Of a stretch of DNA of 64,000 bases, positions 34,997 through 43,913 are shown piece after piece. The notes beneath the pieces were generated by a model, which saw only the letters and a program-made list of their open reading frames with translations, searched no databases and was not told where the DNA came from. The first letter of the stretch is position 1. Every line of letters begins with the position of its first letter. Source of the stretch: Regnicoccus frigidus (GTDB taxonomy: Bacteria > Cyanobacteriota > Cyanobacteriia > PCC-6307 > Cyanobiaceae); assembly GCA_025194985.1 (NCBI GenBank), contig JAOANE010000048.1, positions 22,814-86,813 of the forward strand, written 5' to 3'. A program made the translations under genes and the position numbers.

Positions 34997-36942
34997 GCCA
35001 GAACCCCGCCGGCGGCCTCGGACCGCCGATTCGCTGCCGCCGGCTGGGAGGCTTCAAAGCGCTCCACCAAGTGGCGGAAGGTCTCGCCATCGAGGGTTTC
35101 CTGTTCGATCAACTCCTCCACCAACTGGTCGAGCAGGTCACGGCGGGGACGCAGCAGGTTCACCGCCTGATCCAGGGCTTGCTGGGCCAACTGACGCACC
35201 TGCGAATCAATCTGCCGGCCGGTTGACTCGGCATAGCTGGGCCGGGTGTGGATCAGGTCGCGGCCGAGGAACACCTCGGAGGCATCGCCCTCCAGGGCCA
35301 CTGGCCCAAGGCTGGAGAAGCCATAGCGGGTGACCATCTCCCTGCAGATCCGGGTGGCCATCTGGAAATCGCCGGAAGCCCCCTGGGTGATCTCGCTGGG
35401 GCCGAACACCACCAGTTCCGCCGCCCGTCCCCCCATCACCACCACCAGGCGGTCGCGCAGATAGGCGCGGCTGATCAGGCCGGAATCGAGGATGTCCTCG
35501 TCGGGAGTGGTGCGGGCAAAGCCGCCGACCCCTCCGGAACGGGGCAGCAGGGTCACCTTGTCCAGAGCGTCGGCCTTGGGCAGCAGGGTGGTGATCAGGG
35601 CGTGGCCCACTTCGTGGTAAGCGATCAGCCGCTTTTTGGCGCTGTCTTGAAGGGGGGCCACCGTCAGCCCCATCGTGATGCGCTCCAGAGCATCATTGAG
35701 GGCGAGATCATCGATGCTGGTTTCATGCCGGCGGGCCGTGAGGATTGCCGCTTCGTTGAGCAGGTTGGAGAGATCAGCTCCTGAAAAACCTGGCGTGCGG
35801 GCAGCCCAGGCCGCTAGCGACACGGCCTCAGACAGAGGCCGGCTGCGGGCATGGACGGCAAGGATCGCTTCGCGCCCGCGGCGATCGGGGAGATCAACGG
35901 TGATCTGGCGATCAAAACGGCCCGGCCGGGTCAGGGCGACATCGAGCACGTCTGGACGGTTGGTGGCCGCCAGCAGAATCACCCCGGAGTTCTCCTCAAA
36001 GCCATCCATCTCCGTGAGCAGCTGGTTGAGGGTCTGCTCACGCTCATCGTTGCCGCCGCCGATCCCGGCGCCGCGCTGACGGCCAACCGCATCGACCTCA
36101 TCAATGAAAATGATGCAAGGGGCTTTTTCCTTGGCGCGCTTGAACAGATCGCGCACGCGGCTGGCGCCCACACCCACGAACATCTCGACGAACTCCGAAG
36201 CCGCCATCGAGAAGAAGGGCACCCCCGCCTCGCCAGCAATCGCCTTGGCCAGCAGCGTTTTGCCGGTACCTGGCGGGCCTACCAGCAGCACGCCTTTGGG
36301 GATCTTGGCGCCGATGGCGGTGAATCGCTCCGGTTGCCTCAAAAAGGTGACCACCTCCTGCAGTTCCTCCTTGGCCTCGTTGATGCCCGCCACATCCTCG
36401 AAGCGCACGCTGGCGGTGCCCTCCTCCTGAACACGGGGCTGACTGCGACCAAAACCGATCGCTTTGTTCGCCACCTGGGAGGAGCGGCGGATCAGCAAGG
36501 TGAGCCCGCCAACCAACAGCACCACCAGCAGGATGTTGATCACCAGACCTGCGGAGGCCTCCTGGTCGCGGTTATCGCTGACGCTGAGGGGAACCCTGGC
36601 CTGCTGGGCTGTTTGCAGCAACAGTGAATCGTTGGCGAACACCGGCACATCCGTGCGGGTGCCGTCGTTCAGCACCACCGCCACCTCCCGTTGGTGGGGG
36701 GATAGGTCCAGCTCCTTGACCTTGCCGTCGCGGATGAGCTGCAACAGCTCGCTGTAGGAGGGCGGCGGCGTGGTCTGCAGGCCCAGAGCCCGGAAGGGAT
36801 TGGTGCGCGCTGGCTCAGGAGCCGGAGTGGGCGCGGCCTGGGCCAGGAAGGAGCCAGCCGGGACAGTGCCTGCCAGAAGAGTGCCAGGTGCGACGGACCA
36901 GAGCGGGAACACTGGAGGTGGAGTGCTCACAGGGTTCTGCAT
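34987..36942 (-). CDS. ftsH: ATP-dependent zinc metalloprotease FtsH
   Basis: 651 residues. Membrane AAA+ protease; cyanobacterial FtsH complexes remove damaged D1 and other thylakoid proteins. An atypical Pro/Ala-rich N-terminus with a signal-like stretch ending in SFLAQA is followed by a lumenal segment and one helix (LVINILLVVLLVGGLTLLI). Walker A is GPPGTGKT, Walker B IIFIDEVD, the second region of homology GRFDRQITVDLPDRRGR, and the zinc site HEVGH. All key residues are present. Divergent from rpmF. Confidence 0.96.
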   Translation of the reverse strand: MQNPVSTPPPVFPLWSVAPGTLLAGTVPAGSFLAQAAPTPAPEPARTNPFRALGLQTTPPPSYSELLQLIRDGKVKELDLSPHQREVAVVLNDGTRTDVPVFANDSLLLQTAQQARVPLSVSDNRDQEASAGLVINILLVVLLVGGLTLLIRRSSQVANKAIGFGRSQPRVQEEGTASVRFEDVAGINEAKEELQEVVTFLRQPERFTAIGAKIPKGVLLVGPPGTGKTLLAKAIAGEAGVPFFSMAASEFVEMFVGVGASRVRDLFKRAKEKAPCIIFIDEVDAVGRQRGAGIGGGNDEREQTLNQLLTEMDGFEENSGVILLAATNRPDVLDVALTRPGRFDRQITVDLPDRRGREAILAVHARSRPLSEAVSLAAWAARTPGFSGADLSNLLNEAAILTARRHETSIDDLALNDALERITMGLTVAPLQDSAKKRLIAYHEVGHALITTLLPKADALDKVTLLPRSGGVGGFARTTPDEDILDSGLISRAYLRDRLVVVMGGRAAELVVFGPSEITQGASGDFQMATRICREMVTRYGFSSLGPVALEGDASEVFLGRDLIHTRPSYAESTGRQIDSQVRQLAQQALDQAVNLLRPRRDLLDQLVEELIEQETLDGETFRHLVERFEASQPAAANRRSEAAGGVLAHS

Positions 36943-36961
36943 GGCCTGTCAGTTTAGCGAT

Positions 36962-36991
36962 TTGACGAAAGGCAAGACCAGAGCGGATGAT
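36962..36991 (+). promoter_or_regulatory. Candidate promoter of rpmF
   Basis: TTGACG at 36962-36967 and GATGAT at 36986-36991 with an 18-bp spacer, 23 bp before the rpmF ATG. The -10 match is moderate. Confidence 0.45.
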
Positions 36992-37014
36992 CATTGTTTG
37001 GTTGATCAATAGGG

Positions 37015-37194
37015 ATGGCTGCTCCCAAGAAGAAAACATCGAAAGGGAAGCGCAATCAGCGTCATGCCCATTGGAAAGCCCAGGCCACCGTCGCAGCCAG
37101 GAAGGCGTTGTCGCTCGGCAAGGCGGTCTTGAGCGGACGGGCCCAGGGCTTTGTCTATCCCGTCGATGAAACCGCCGAAGACGAAGCCAGCTGA
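37015..37194 (+). CDS. rpmF: 50S ribosomal protein L32
   Basis: 59 residues, too short for most ORF filters but unmistakable: MAAPKKKTSKGKRNQRHAHW at the start, then a basic helix and GFVYPVDE. This is the zinc-less (no CxxC) cyanobacterial form. AGGG lies directly before the ATG. Monocistronic between ftsH and the convergent Ycf20-like gene. Confidence 0.95.
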   Translation: MAAPKKKTSKGKRNQRHAHWKAQATVAARKALSLGKAVLSGRAQGFVYPVDETAEDEAS

Positions 37195-37235
37195 GATCGG
37201 GCCGCACAAGACAACGGGTTGGCCTGACCAGGGAA

Positions 37236-37580
37236 TCAGGAGCCGAGCTTGAAGCCCTCAAGCACCACGGCGTAGACAATTCCGATCCGGAAGTTGTCAC
37301 AGATCACCCAGCCCAGCCCTGGCTCTCCTTTGAGAAAGCGGCTGCGTAGCCTGATCACCAGCTCCACGAGCACCACCATCCCCAGCACCGCCAGGGGGCG
37401 CTGGCCGATGCGGAATAGGAAGAAAGACGTGAGATTGTTACCGGCATAGAGACCGATCAACAGCGCCAGTAGGGCCGCGCTGCCTCTGCGCCAGCTCCCC
37501 CTGAGCCAATCGAGCAGGAGTCTGCTGACTTCGGCTTGGAGGCGCTGGAAGCGGGTGGCCTGGAATGGCTGGCGGGTCAT
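37236..37580 (-). CDS. DUF565 / Ycf20-like membrane protein
   Basis: 114 residues from the ATG at 37580; longer upstream frames run into recJ's leader. Two or three hydrophobic helices (SAALLALLIGLYAGNNLTSF, VLGMVVLVELVIRL) and VICDNFRIGIVYAVVLEGFKLGS, the conserved Ycf20 end. Algal Ycf20 relatives affect non-photochemical quenching, so a thylakoid role is likely. Divergent from recJ. Confidence 0.85.
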   Translation of the reverse strand: MTRQPFQATRFQRLQAEVSRLLLDWLRGSWRRGSAALLALLIGLYAGNNLTSFFLFRIGQRPLAVLGMVVLVELVIRLRSRFLKGEPGLGWVICDNFRIGIVYAVVLEGFKLGS

Positions 37581-37656
37581 CGCTGTATCGAGGCCGCTGG
37601 CTGCTGGGAACTCTGGGGAGAACGTGCCTGCATGGACGCAGGTTAGGGGGGCATCG

Positions 37657-39594
37657 ATGGGAAGCAACAGCGCAGAATGCGGCCATCTCCGTGGGGACCC
37701 CTTGCTCACCCGCCTGCCCCAGCAGCGCTGGCAGCTGCCAGCTCCCCTCCCGGAGATAGATGATGGAGCCGAGGCCATCGTCGCGCTGGGCCTTGAGCCC
37801 GAGATTCTGGCTGTTCTGCGCCGGCGGGGCTACGGCACGGCAGAGGCGATCGGCCATGTGCTCGAACCGGCGCCGGCCCCGGATCCCCATCAGCACTTCA
37901 GCGATCTGAGCCGGGCCGTCCAGCGGCTGTCTCAGGCCTGCGCCAAGGCCGAAGCCGTAGCGATCTGCGGTGACTACGACGCCGATGGCATGACCAGCAC
38001 CGCCCTGCTGGTGGGAGTGCTGCAGCGGCTCGGGGCCAGGCCGGTGGCGGCGATCCCCAGCCGGCTCGACGATGGCTACGGCCTCAATGCCGCCATGGTC
38101 GAACGGCTGGCCGAGGAGGGCATCGCCCTGCTGGTCACCGTCGACAACGGCATTGCCGCCGTTGAGGCCCTTGAGCGGGCCCAGGCCCTGCAGGTGGAGG
38201 TGATCCTCACCGACCACCACACCCTGCCACCGCAGCATCCCCCCTACCTGGCCCTGCTGCATCCGGCCTGCACTCCTGAGGGTTCGCCCTACCGAGGTCT
38301 GGCCGGCGTCGGGCTGGCCTACGTGCTGGCCGTTGCCCTCGCCGGCAGCCTGGGCCGGAGCGACGCCACCGCCATGGCGCTCGATCTGTTCTGTATCGGC
38401 ACGATCGCCGACATGGCTCCCTTGTTGGGGGTGAACCGTCGCTGGCTGCGCGACGGGCTGCCGCGCCTGCATTGCTCCGGCCTGGCGGGCCTGCAGGCGC
38501 TGCAACGCCTGGCTGGCGTGGGGGACACCCCCCTCGATGCAACGGCTGTGGCTTTTCAACTGGCGCCTCGGATCAATGCGGTGGGCCGGCTGGGGGACCC
38601 CCAGCTGGTGGTGGAGTTGCTCACCACCGCAGACGACGAACGGGCCATGGAGCTGGCCCAGGAGTGCGAAGCGCTCAACCGGCAACGCCGCGAGCTCTGT
38701 GATGCGATCGAGGCCGAAGCGGTGGCCTTGGTGGAAGCGGACGGCCCGGAGCGGACCCCGTTTCTGCTGCTGGCCCAGAGCCATTGGCACCATGGCGTGA
38801 TCGGGGTGGTGGCCGCCCGGCTGGTGGAACGGTTCGGCCTGCCGGTGGCTCTGCTGGCAGGCGAGGGCAACGGACGCTTGCGCTCCTCGGTGCGGGCGCC
38901 GCGGGGCTTTGCTGTGGATCAGGCCCTGAGCCATTGCCAGGCGCTGCTGGAGCGCCATGGCGGTCACCCGGCGGCCGGTGGCTTCACCGTGCGGGCCGAG
39001 AACGTGGCGGCGTTGCATCAGGCCCTCAATGGGCTGGCAGGTGATTGGTTGAAGGGACGCAGCAGCGGTGCCCCGGTGGAGCCAGAAGCCAGGCTCTCCC
39101 TGGATCGGGTCACTCCCAATTTCTGGCGGAACCTGCAGCGGCTCGAACCGCTCGGTGCCGGCCTGGCGGTGCCGGTGTTCTGGTCTGCCGGTTGCAAGGT
39201 CATCGAACAGCGCCTGCTGCGTGGCGGCCATCTGCAACTCAACCTTGAGCAAGGGGAGTGCCGTCAGCGGGCGATTGCCTGGCGTTGGCAGGGTGAAGGT
39301 CCCGTTCCCATCCAGGTGGATGTGGCCTTCCGCTTGCGCATCAATCGCTGGCAGGGCGAGGAACGCCTGCAACTCGAACTGGTGGGCCTGCGCCCCAGTG
39401 GCGGCGGAGAAGTGGTGTTGCAACGGCGCGAACGCACCTACTGGTGCCGCCGCGATGGGGACGACCTGTTGATCCGCAATGAGGCCGGGGAGGAATTGCG
39501 CTCGCCAGCTTCAGCAGCAGCCAGCAGCAAGACCCACCCCTATTTGCAGGGACTGTTCAACGAGGCGGCTCTGGCACTCGGCTTGGCAGCCTGA
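37657..39594 (+). CDS. recJ: Single-stranded-DNA exonuclease RecJ
   Basis: 645 residues from the ATG at 37657. 5'-3' ssDNA exonuclease in recombination and mismatch repair. The DHH core is complete: AICGDYDADGMTSTALL, LLVTVDNGIAAVE, VILTDHHTLPP and FCIGTIADMAPL. The DHHA1 domain follows with VRAPRGFAVDQAL and GGHPAAGGFTV. The C-terminal domain (about 480-645) is OB-like. Its stop is only 3 bp from the psb30 stop on the other strand. Confidence 0.95.
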   Translation: MGSNSAECGHLRGDPLLTRLPQQRWQLPAPLPEIDDGAEAIVALGLEPEILAVLRRRGYGTAEAIGHVLEPAPAPDPHQHFSDLSRAVQRLSQACAKAEAVAICGDYDADGMTSTALLVGVLQRLGARPVAAIPSRLDDGYGLNAAMVERLAEEGIALLVTVDNGIAAVEALERAQALQVEVILTDHHTLPPQHPPYLALLHPACTPEGSPYRGLAGVGLAYVLAVALAGSLGRSDATAMALDLFCIGTIADMAPLLGVNRRWLRDGLPRLHCSGLAGLQALQRLAGVGDTPLDATAVAFQLAPRINAVGRLGDPQLVVELLTTADDERAMELAQECEALNRQRRELCDAIEAEAVALVEADGPERTPFLLLAQSHWHHGVIGVVAARLVERFGLPVALLAGEGNGRLRSSVRAPRGFAVDQALSHCQALLERHGGHPAAGGFTVRAENVAALHQALNGLAGDWLKGRSSGAPVEPEARLSLDRVTPNFWRNLQRLEPLGAGLAVPVFWSAGCKVIEQRLLRGGHLQLNLEQGECRQRAIAWRWQGEGPVPIQVDVAFRLRINRWQGEERLQLELVGLRPSGGGEVVLQRRERTYWCRRDGDDLLIRNEAGEELRSPASAAASSKTHPYLQGLFNEAALALGLAA

Positions 39595-39597
39595 CGC

Positions 39598-39705
39598 TCA
39601 GAGCGCGCCGCGCCGATAGAAGAGAATGAAGATCACGGCTGGCCCTGCCAGGGTGATCAACGCCAGGGCCATGAAGTTGGCAATGAGATGGATGTCGATA
39701 CCCAT
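39598..39705 (-). CDS. psb30: Photosystem II protein Psb30 (Ycf12)
   Basis: 35 residues: MGIDIHLIANF, a single transmembrane helix (ALALITLAGPAVIFILF) and YRRGAL. This is the near-invariant sequence of Psb30, a small peripheral subunit that stabilises the PSII core. ATG at 39705, TGA at 39598-39600. Convergent with recJ with 3 bp between stops, so no terminator can fit between them. Confidence 0.95.
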   Translation of the reverse strand: MGIDIHLIANFMALALITLAGPAVIFILFYRRGAL

Positions 39706-39813
39706 GAATCCCTGGCCCGCTACGAAGACGTTCTGTGGCTCAGGTTACGGGAGAACGGAGCCCTGCAAACGGATCGGACCGTGCCACTGTGACCGCTTGT
39801 CACAGCAACCGGG

Positions 39814-40179
39814 GTGGAGTTGATGGGCTGCGGAAGCCACTGGAGCTGCATCGGCGGGTGTGGCGCCTGCTGCCGGCTGGATCCGGAGCGGCGGAGCGAG
39901 GCCCTCGAAGCCCTGAGCCCGATGCAGCGCAGCCAGTACCTGGACATGGTGGGCGCCGATGGTTGGTGCCGCCACTACGACACCGGTGGACGCGCTTGCC
40001 GCATCTACGCAGACCGTCCTGATTTTTGCCGGGTTAGCAACCTTCCTGCCCTGTTCGGGGTGCCGAGCGAGCAGAGCGACGCCTTCGCGATTGCCTGTTG
40101 CCGCCAGCAGATCCGCGAGGAGTACGGCGGACGCAGCTCGGTGCTGCGGCGCTTTGAGCGGGGCACGCGTCAGCCATGA
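39814..40179 (+). CDS. YkgJ-family cysteine cluster protein
   Basis: 121 residues with the family's cysteine array: CIGGCGACCRLDP, DGWCRHYD, RACRIYADRPDFCRV and IACCRQQI. These are thought to bind zinc or an Fe-S cluster. It overlaps the first GDT1-like gene by 4 bp, so a role linked to metal handling is a reasonable guess. GTG start at 39814; an ATG three codons later is an alternative. Confidence 0.85.
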   Translation: MELMGCGSHWSCIGGCGACCRLDPERRSEALEALSPMQRSQYLDMVGADGWCRHYDTGGRACRIYADRPDFCRVSNLPALFGVPSEQSDAFAIACCRQQIREEYGGRSSVLRRFERGTRQP

Positions 40180-40523
40180 GCAACAGCCCTGAGCCCGATG
40201 ACACACCGGCTGAGGCGAAGCCAGCGGACACAACCGTGTGGGCGCTTATCTTCACCACCTTCACCACGGTGTTCCTCGCCGAGCTGGGCGACAAGACCCA
40301 ACTGGCCGCCCTGTTGCTGGCCGCTGAATCCGGCCGGCCCCTGCTGGTTTTCGCCGGGGCTGCCCTCGCCTTGATCTGCTCCAGCCTGGTGGGCGTGCTG
40401 TTGGGGCGCTGGTTGGCCTCCGTGCTGCCGCCCCAGCGGCTGGAGCGGATTTCCGGACTGCTGATGGTGTCCCTCGGCCTCTGGCTGGGCTCCCAGGCCA
40501 GCCTCGGACTGCTCAGCCCGTAA
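40176..40523 (+). CDS. GDT1/TMEM165 (UPF0016) half-size transporter, first copy
   Basis: 115 residues with one copy of the ExGDKT motif (VFLAELGDKTQLAALLLAA) and three hydrophobic helices. Full-size family members, including cyanobacterial Mnx-type manganese exporters and plant PAM71, have two such halves. Here the second half is a separate gene 18 bp downstream, so the working unit is probably a heterodimer exporting Mn2+ or Ca2+. The N-terminal ~20 residues are polar. Confidence 0.88.
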   Translation: MSNSPEPDDTPAEAKPADTTVWALIFTTFTTVFLAELGDKTQLAALLLAAESGRPLLVFAGAALALICSSLVGVLLGRWLASVLPPQRLERISGLLMVSLGLWLGSQASLGLLSP

Positions 40524-40541
40524 CTCCGAAACCTTGATTCG

Positions 40542-40826
40542 ATGCAACTTCCGCTCCTGGCCTCCACCTTTCTGACTGTGTTTCTCGCCGAGCTGGGTGA
40601 CAAGACCCAGCTGACGATCGTGACGATCAGCGGCACCACCAGCAATCCGATCGCGGTGTTTGTCGGCAGCTCGGGGGCCTTGGTGCTCGCCAGCTTGCTG
40701 GGTGCCTACGCCGGGGGTTCCCTTTCCACTTTGATTCCTGCCGATGCCCTCCAACTCGCCGCTTCGCTCGGCTTCCTTTTGATCGGCACCCGGCTGATCA
40801 TTCGAGCCGGAACAGAAGATTCGTAG
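40542..40826 (+). CDS. GDT1/TMEM165 (UPF0016) half-size transporter, second copy
   Basis: 94 residues: VFLAELGDKTQLTIVTISG in helix 1 and two more helices (AVFVGSSGALVLASLLGAYA; LAASLGFLLIGTRLII). It is the natural partner of the 40176-40523 product. The two proteins share the acidic cation motif but differ elsewhere, as expected for subunits with distinct orientation. Followed 90 bp later by the RNB gene. Confidence 0.88.
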   Translation: MQLPLLASTFLTVFLAELGDKTQLTIVTISGTTSNPIAVFVGSSGALVLASLLGAYAGGSLSTLIPADALQLAASLGFLLIGTRLIIRAGTEDS

Positions 40827-40915
40827 AGTGTGGCTTCATAACAACCGCTTTCCTGGGCATCGCTGCGCGCCCAGGGCTTCCAAGCCTTGCCTGCTTTCCT
40901 TTGACTCTCCCCCCG

Positions 40916-43219
40916 ATGAAGTTCACGGTCGCCGGTCTGCTCGACCAGCTCCCTGCCTCCGACGCCCTGCCACTCGCCAAGTTGGAGAAGGCTCTCGGTC
41001 TGAGCCAGAAGACCGACAAGGCGATGCTGCGGATCGCGCTTGAGGGCTTGGGCCGCGTTGGGCTTCTTGAGGAAGGCGAAGCCGGCGTGCAGCGTTGCCA
41101 CGACGAGAGCCTGATCGAGGCGCGCCTGCGCTGCTCCAGCAAGGGCTTCTGTTTCGCCCTGCGCGAAGACGGCAACGAAGACATCTATATCCGCGACCAC
41201 CAGCTCAACCACGCCTGGAACGGTGACCGGGTGCTGGTGCGCATCACCCGTGAAGGCGGCCGCCGCCGATCCCCAGAGGGTGGGGTGCAATGCATCCTTG
41301 AACGCGCCACCACCAACCTGCTGGCCCAGGTGGAACGGCATGAGGATCGCCTCGTCGCCGTGCCGCTCGACGACCGACTGCTCACCAGCGTGGCGCTTCC
41401 AGCCAGCGATGACACCTACCTCGATCCTGACAAGCAGTCGGTGGTGGAGGTGCTGCTGGACCGTTACCCCGTGGCCCAGTTTCCCGCCCAGGGTCACGTC
41501 GCCCGGCTGCTGCCGATCAATGGCGGTGAGGAGGCCGACCTCGATCTGCTGCTCACCAAACACGGTCTGCGCAACCCTGTCGCTCCACCGCGCAGCACCC
41601 TGCGCAACCCGAACCCCAAGGGCCGCCTCGACCTCACCGCACTTCCCACCTTTTTGCTGAACGGCTGGAGCGGTGGCGAGGCGCCAATCTTGCCGGCGGT
41701 GTCACTCGAAGAGGTGTCACTCGAAGAAGGGGAAACGGGCGTCACCCTCTGGGTCCACTCCCCGGCCGTGGCTGAGCGGCTGACCGCTGGCGGCAGTCTT
41801 GACCTCTGGTTGCGTGAGCGGGCCGAGGCCCTCTGCCTGGGCAGGCGCTGGATTCCGCTGCTCAACCCTGCCCTGAGCAAGGCGGCCGGCTTTGTCACAG
41901 GCCAGGAGGCTGCCGCCGTTTCAGTCGGCCTGCAATTCAATGCTGAGGGGCAGCTGGAGCACTATCGCTTTGCCCTCACCACGATCAAGACCGACGCCAG
42001 CATCGATGCCGCCTGCCTGCAGGCCCTCGCCGAGCGGAAACCCAAGGCACGCACCGTACCGGCAGCGCTGAAATCCCTCAAGGATCTGCTGCCGGTGCTT
42101 GAAAAATTGCTGGAACTGGCGGCTGTGCTGCGCCAGCGCCGGCTGGCCAATGGATCGATCGATCTCGATCTTCCCCTGCCTGACCTCGAATCCCTCGGTG
42201 ACCTGCCTCTGCCAGAGCCGGGCGAAAGCCGCCAGGGCTGGCTTGTGGCGTTACCGCCACAGCATCCCTTCGCCCTGCTGAGGGAACTGGTGCTACCGGC
42301 CGGTCAGGCCCTGGGCAAGCACCTGGCAGCCCTTGATCTGCCTGGAATCTTTGCCGTCAATCCGGGGGCGGATCCGGCCCAGGTCAACGAGGTGGCCAAG
42401 GCCGCCCTTGCCTTGGAGATTCCCCTGGAGCTGGCCGATGACGGCAACGCCCCGGTGGCTTCTGAGCTGGCTGCCGCCTTCGCCGCCACCGACCGCAGCC
42501 GGGTGCTGCAGCGCCAACTCAGTGAGGTGCTGCCCGAAGTGCAGTTCAGCCCGAGCCCTGGATCCCACAGCCTGGCGGGCGAGACAGAAGCCTTTGCTCC
42601 TTGGTGCCTGCCATCGCTGCACTACGCCGATCTCTGGAATCAGCATGTGCTGGTGCTGCTGCTCACCGAGGGCAAGGATCGGCCCAGCGTGCGCCACAAG
42701 GTCAGGGTCGACCTGGCTTCTGATGTTTGCCACGGCACCATCGACTGGCCCCTGCTGCCCCCCAGTCAGCGCACCGAACTGGAGCAATCCCGCAGCACCT
42801 CCTTGATCCAGCGCCTCAACAATCGCGCCCGCTTCGTACTTGAGCTCAAGACCGATCTGGTAGTGATGGCGCAGGCCCGCGCCGCCGAACCAATGGTCGG
42901 TCAGACCATTTCCGGTGTGATCAGCGGTGTTCAGAGTTACGGCTTCTTCGTCGAAATTCCGCCATCACGGGTGGAGGGCTTGGTGCATGTCAGCTCGCTC
43001 AAGGACGACTGGTACGAGTACCGCTCCCGCCAAAACCGGCTGGTCGGTCGCAAGAACCGCCGCACCTACAGGCTCGGAGATGTGGTGGACGTGGAGATTC
43101 AGAAGGTGGATGTGCTGCGCCATCAGATCGATCTGATCGTCGTCGAAACCGAGGGAGACCCAGACGGCGAAGCCGTCAGCCAGGCGAACGATCAGGAAGC
43201 AGCCACCGGGGAGGACTGA
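40916..43219 (+). CDS. RNase II/R (RNB) family protein, catalytic site apparently lost
   Basis: 767 residues from the ATG at 40916 (a TTG at 40901 is less likely). Order: winged-helix N-terminus, cold-shock domains (GFCFALREDGNEDIYIRD), RNB domain, and C-terminal S1 domain (QTISGVISGVQSYGFFVEIP, then VEGLVHVSSLKDDWYEY). In active enzymes the RNB domain starts DLTxLPTFTIDxxxTRDIDDAL with four catalytic Asp. Here DLTALPTFLLNGWSGGEAP replaces it, and no DxDD follows before VTLWVHSPAV. Nuclease activity is therefore doubtful; RNA binding may remain. A 15-bp tandem repeat sits in the degenerate stretch. Confidence 0.85.
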   Translation: MKFTVAGLLDQLPASDALPLAKLEKALGLSQKTDKAMLRIALEGLGRVGLLEEGEAGVQRCHDESLIEARLRCSSKGFCFALREDGNEDIYIRDHQLNHAWNGDRVLVRITREGGRRRSPEGGVQCILERATTNLLAQVERHEDRLVAVPLDDRLLTSVALPASDDTYLDPDKQSVVEVLLDRYPVAQFPAQGHVARLLPINGGEEADLDLLLTKHGLRNPVAPPRSTLRNPNPKGRLDLTALPTFLLNGWSGGEAPILPAVSLEEVSLEEGETGVTLWVHSPAVAERLTAGGSLDLWLRERAEALCLGRRWIPLLNPALSKAAGFVTGQEAAAVSVGLQFNAEGQLEHYRFALTTIKTDASIDAACLQALAERKPKARTVPAALKSLKDLLPVLEKLLELAAVLRQRRLANGSIDLDLPLPDLESLGDLPLPEPGESRQGWLVALPPQHPFALLRELVLPAGQALGKHLAALDLPGIFAVNPGADPAQVNEVAKAALALEIPLELADDGNAPVASELAAAFAATDRSRVLQRQLSEVLPEVQFSPSPGSHSLAGETEAFAPWCLPSLHYADLWNQHVLVLLLTEGKDRPSVRHKVRVDLASDVCHGTIDWPLLPPSQRTELEQSRSTSLIQRLNNRARFVLELKTDLVVMAQARAAEPMVGQTISGVISGVQSYGFFVEIPPSRVEGLVHVSSLKDDWYEYRSRQNRLVGRKNRRTYRLGDVVDVEIQKVDVLRHQIDLIVVETEGDPDGEAVSQANDQEAATGED

Positions 43220-43222
43220 GCC

Positions 43223-43858
43223 GTGGCGCCGGTGGTGTTGGCCGTCTCGGGCGCTTCGGCCATGCCCCTGGCGGAACGGAGCCTTCAGCTCTTGCTTGAA
43301 GCTGGCGAGGAGGTTGAACTGATCGCCAGCCGTGGCGCCATCGGCGTCTGGCTGGCCGAACAGGGTGTGCGCATTCCCTCTGAACCTGAGCTGCAGACGC
43401 TGTTCTGGCGCGAGCGCACCGGTGTGAGCTCCGGTCAGTTGCGCTGCCACCGCTGGAATGATCAGGCCGCTGCGATCGCCAGCGGCAGCTTTCCCACCCG
43501 GGGCATGGTGATCTTGCCGGCGAGCATGGGAACAGTCGGTCGGATTGCCAGCGGTGTGGCCACCGACTTAGTCGAGAGGGTGGCCGATGTCCACCTCAAG
43601 GAAGGCCGGCCGCTGGTGATTGCGCCGCGAGAGATGCCGTGGAACCTGATTCATCTGCGCAATCTGACCGCCCTGGCTGAAGCGGGGGCCCGGATCGCCC
43701 CACCGATTCCCGCCTGGTATCACCGCCCCACCACCCTTGAAGAGATGGTGGATTTTCTGGTCATCCGGGTGTTCGATTCTTTGGGTTATGAGCTTGGGGC
43801 GCTGAAGCGCTGGGAAGGACCGGTCGACCTCGCGCCCACCGCCAGAACCACGGCCTGA
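43223..43858 (+). CDS. ubiX: UbiX-family flavin prenyltransferase
   Basis: 211 residues. Makes prenylated FMN, the cofactor of UbiD decarboxylases. Family motifs: VVLAVSGASAMPLAERSLQL at the FMN-binding start, VILPASMGTVGRIASGVATD, PLVIAPREMPWNLIHLRNL and PIPAWYHRPTTLEEMVDF. GTG start 4 bp after the RNB stop, so translation is likely coupled. No ubiD is in the window. Confidence 0.92.
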   Translation: MAPVVLAVSGASAMPLAERSLQLLLEAGEEVELIASRGAIGVWLAEQGVRIPSEPELQTLFWRERTGVSSGQLRCHRWNDQAAAIASGSFPTRGMVILPASMGTVGRIASGVATDLVERVADVHLKEGRPLVIAPREMPWNLIHLRNLTALAEAGARIAPPIPAWYHRPTTLEEMVDFLVIRVFDSLGYELGALKRWEGPVDLAPTARTTA

Positions 43859-43913
43859 ATCACGGCGGAAACTCTTCCTGAATCACTGCTGAACCGCTCA
43901 ATCACCTGCCCGT

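Noticed and set aside
37438..39423. A 661-codon frame antisense to recJ
   Set aside because: Composition (His/Gln/Gly/Pro-rich) is typical of an antisense shadow; the plus frame encodes a complete RecJ with all DHH motifs.
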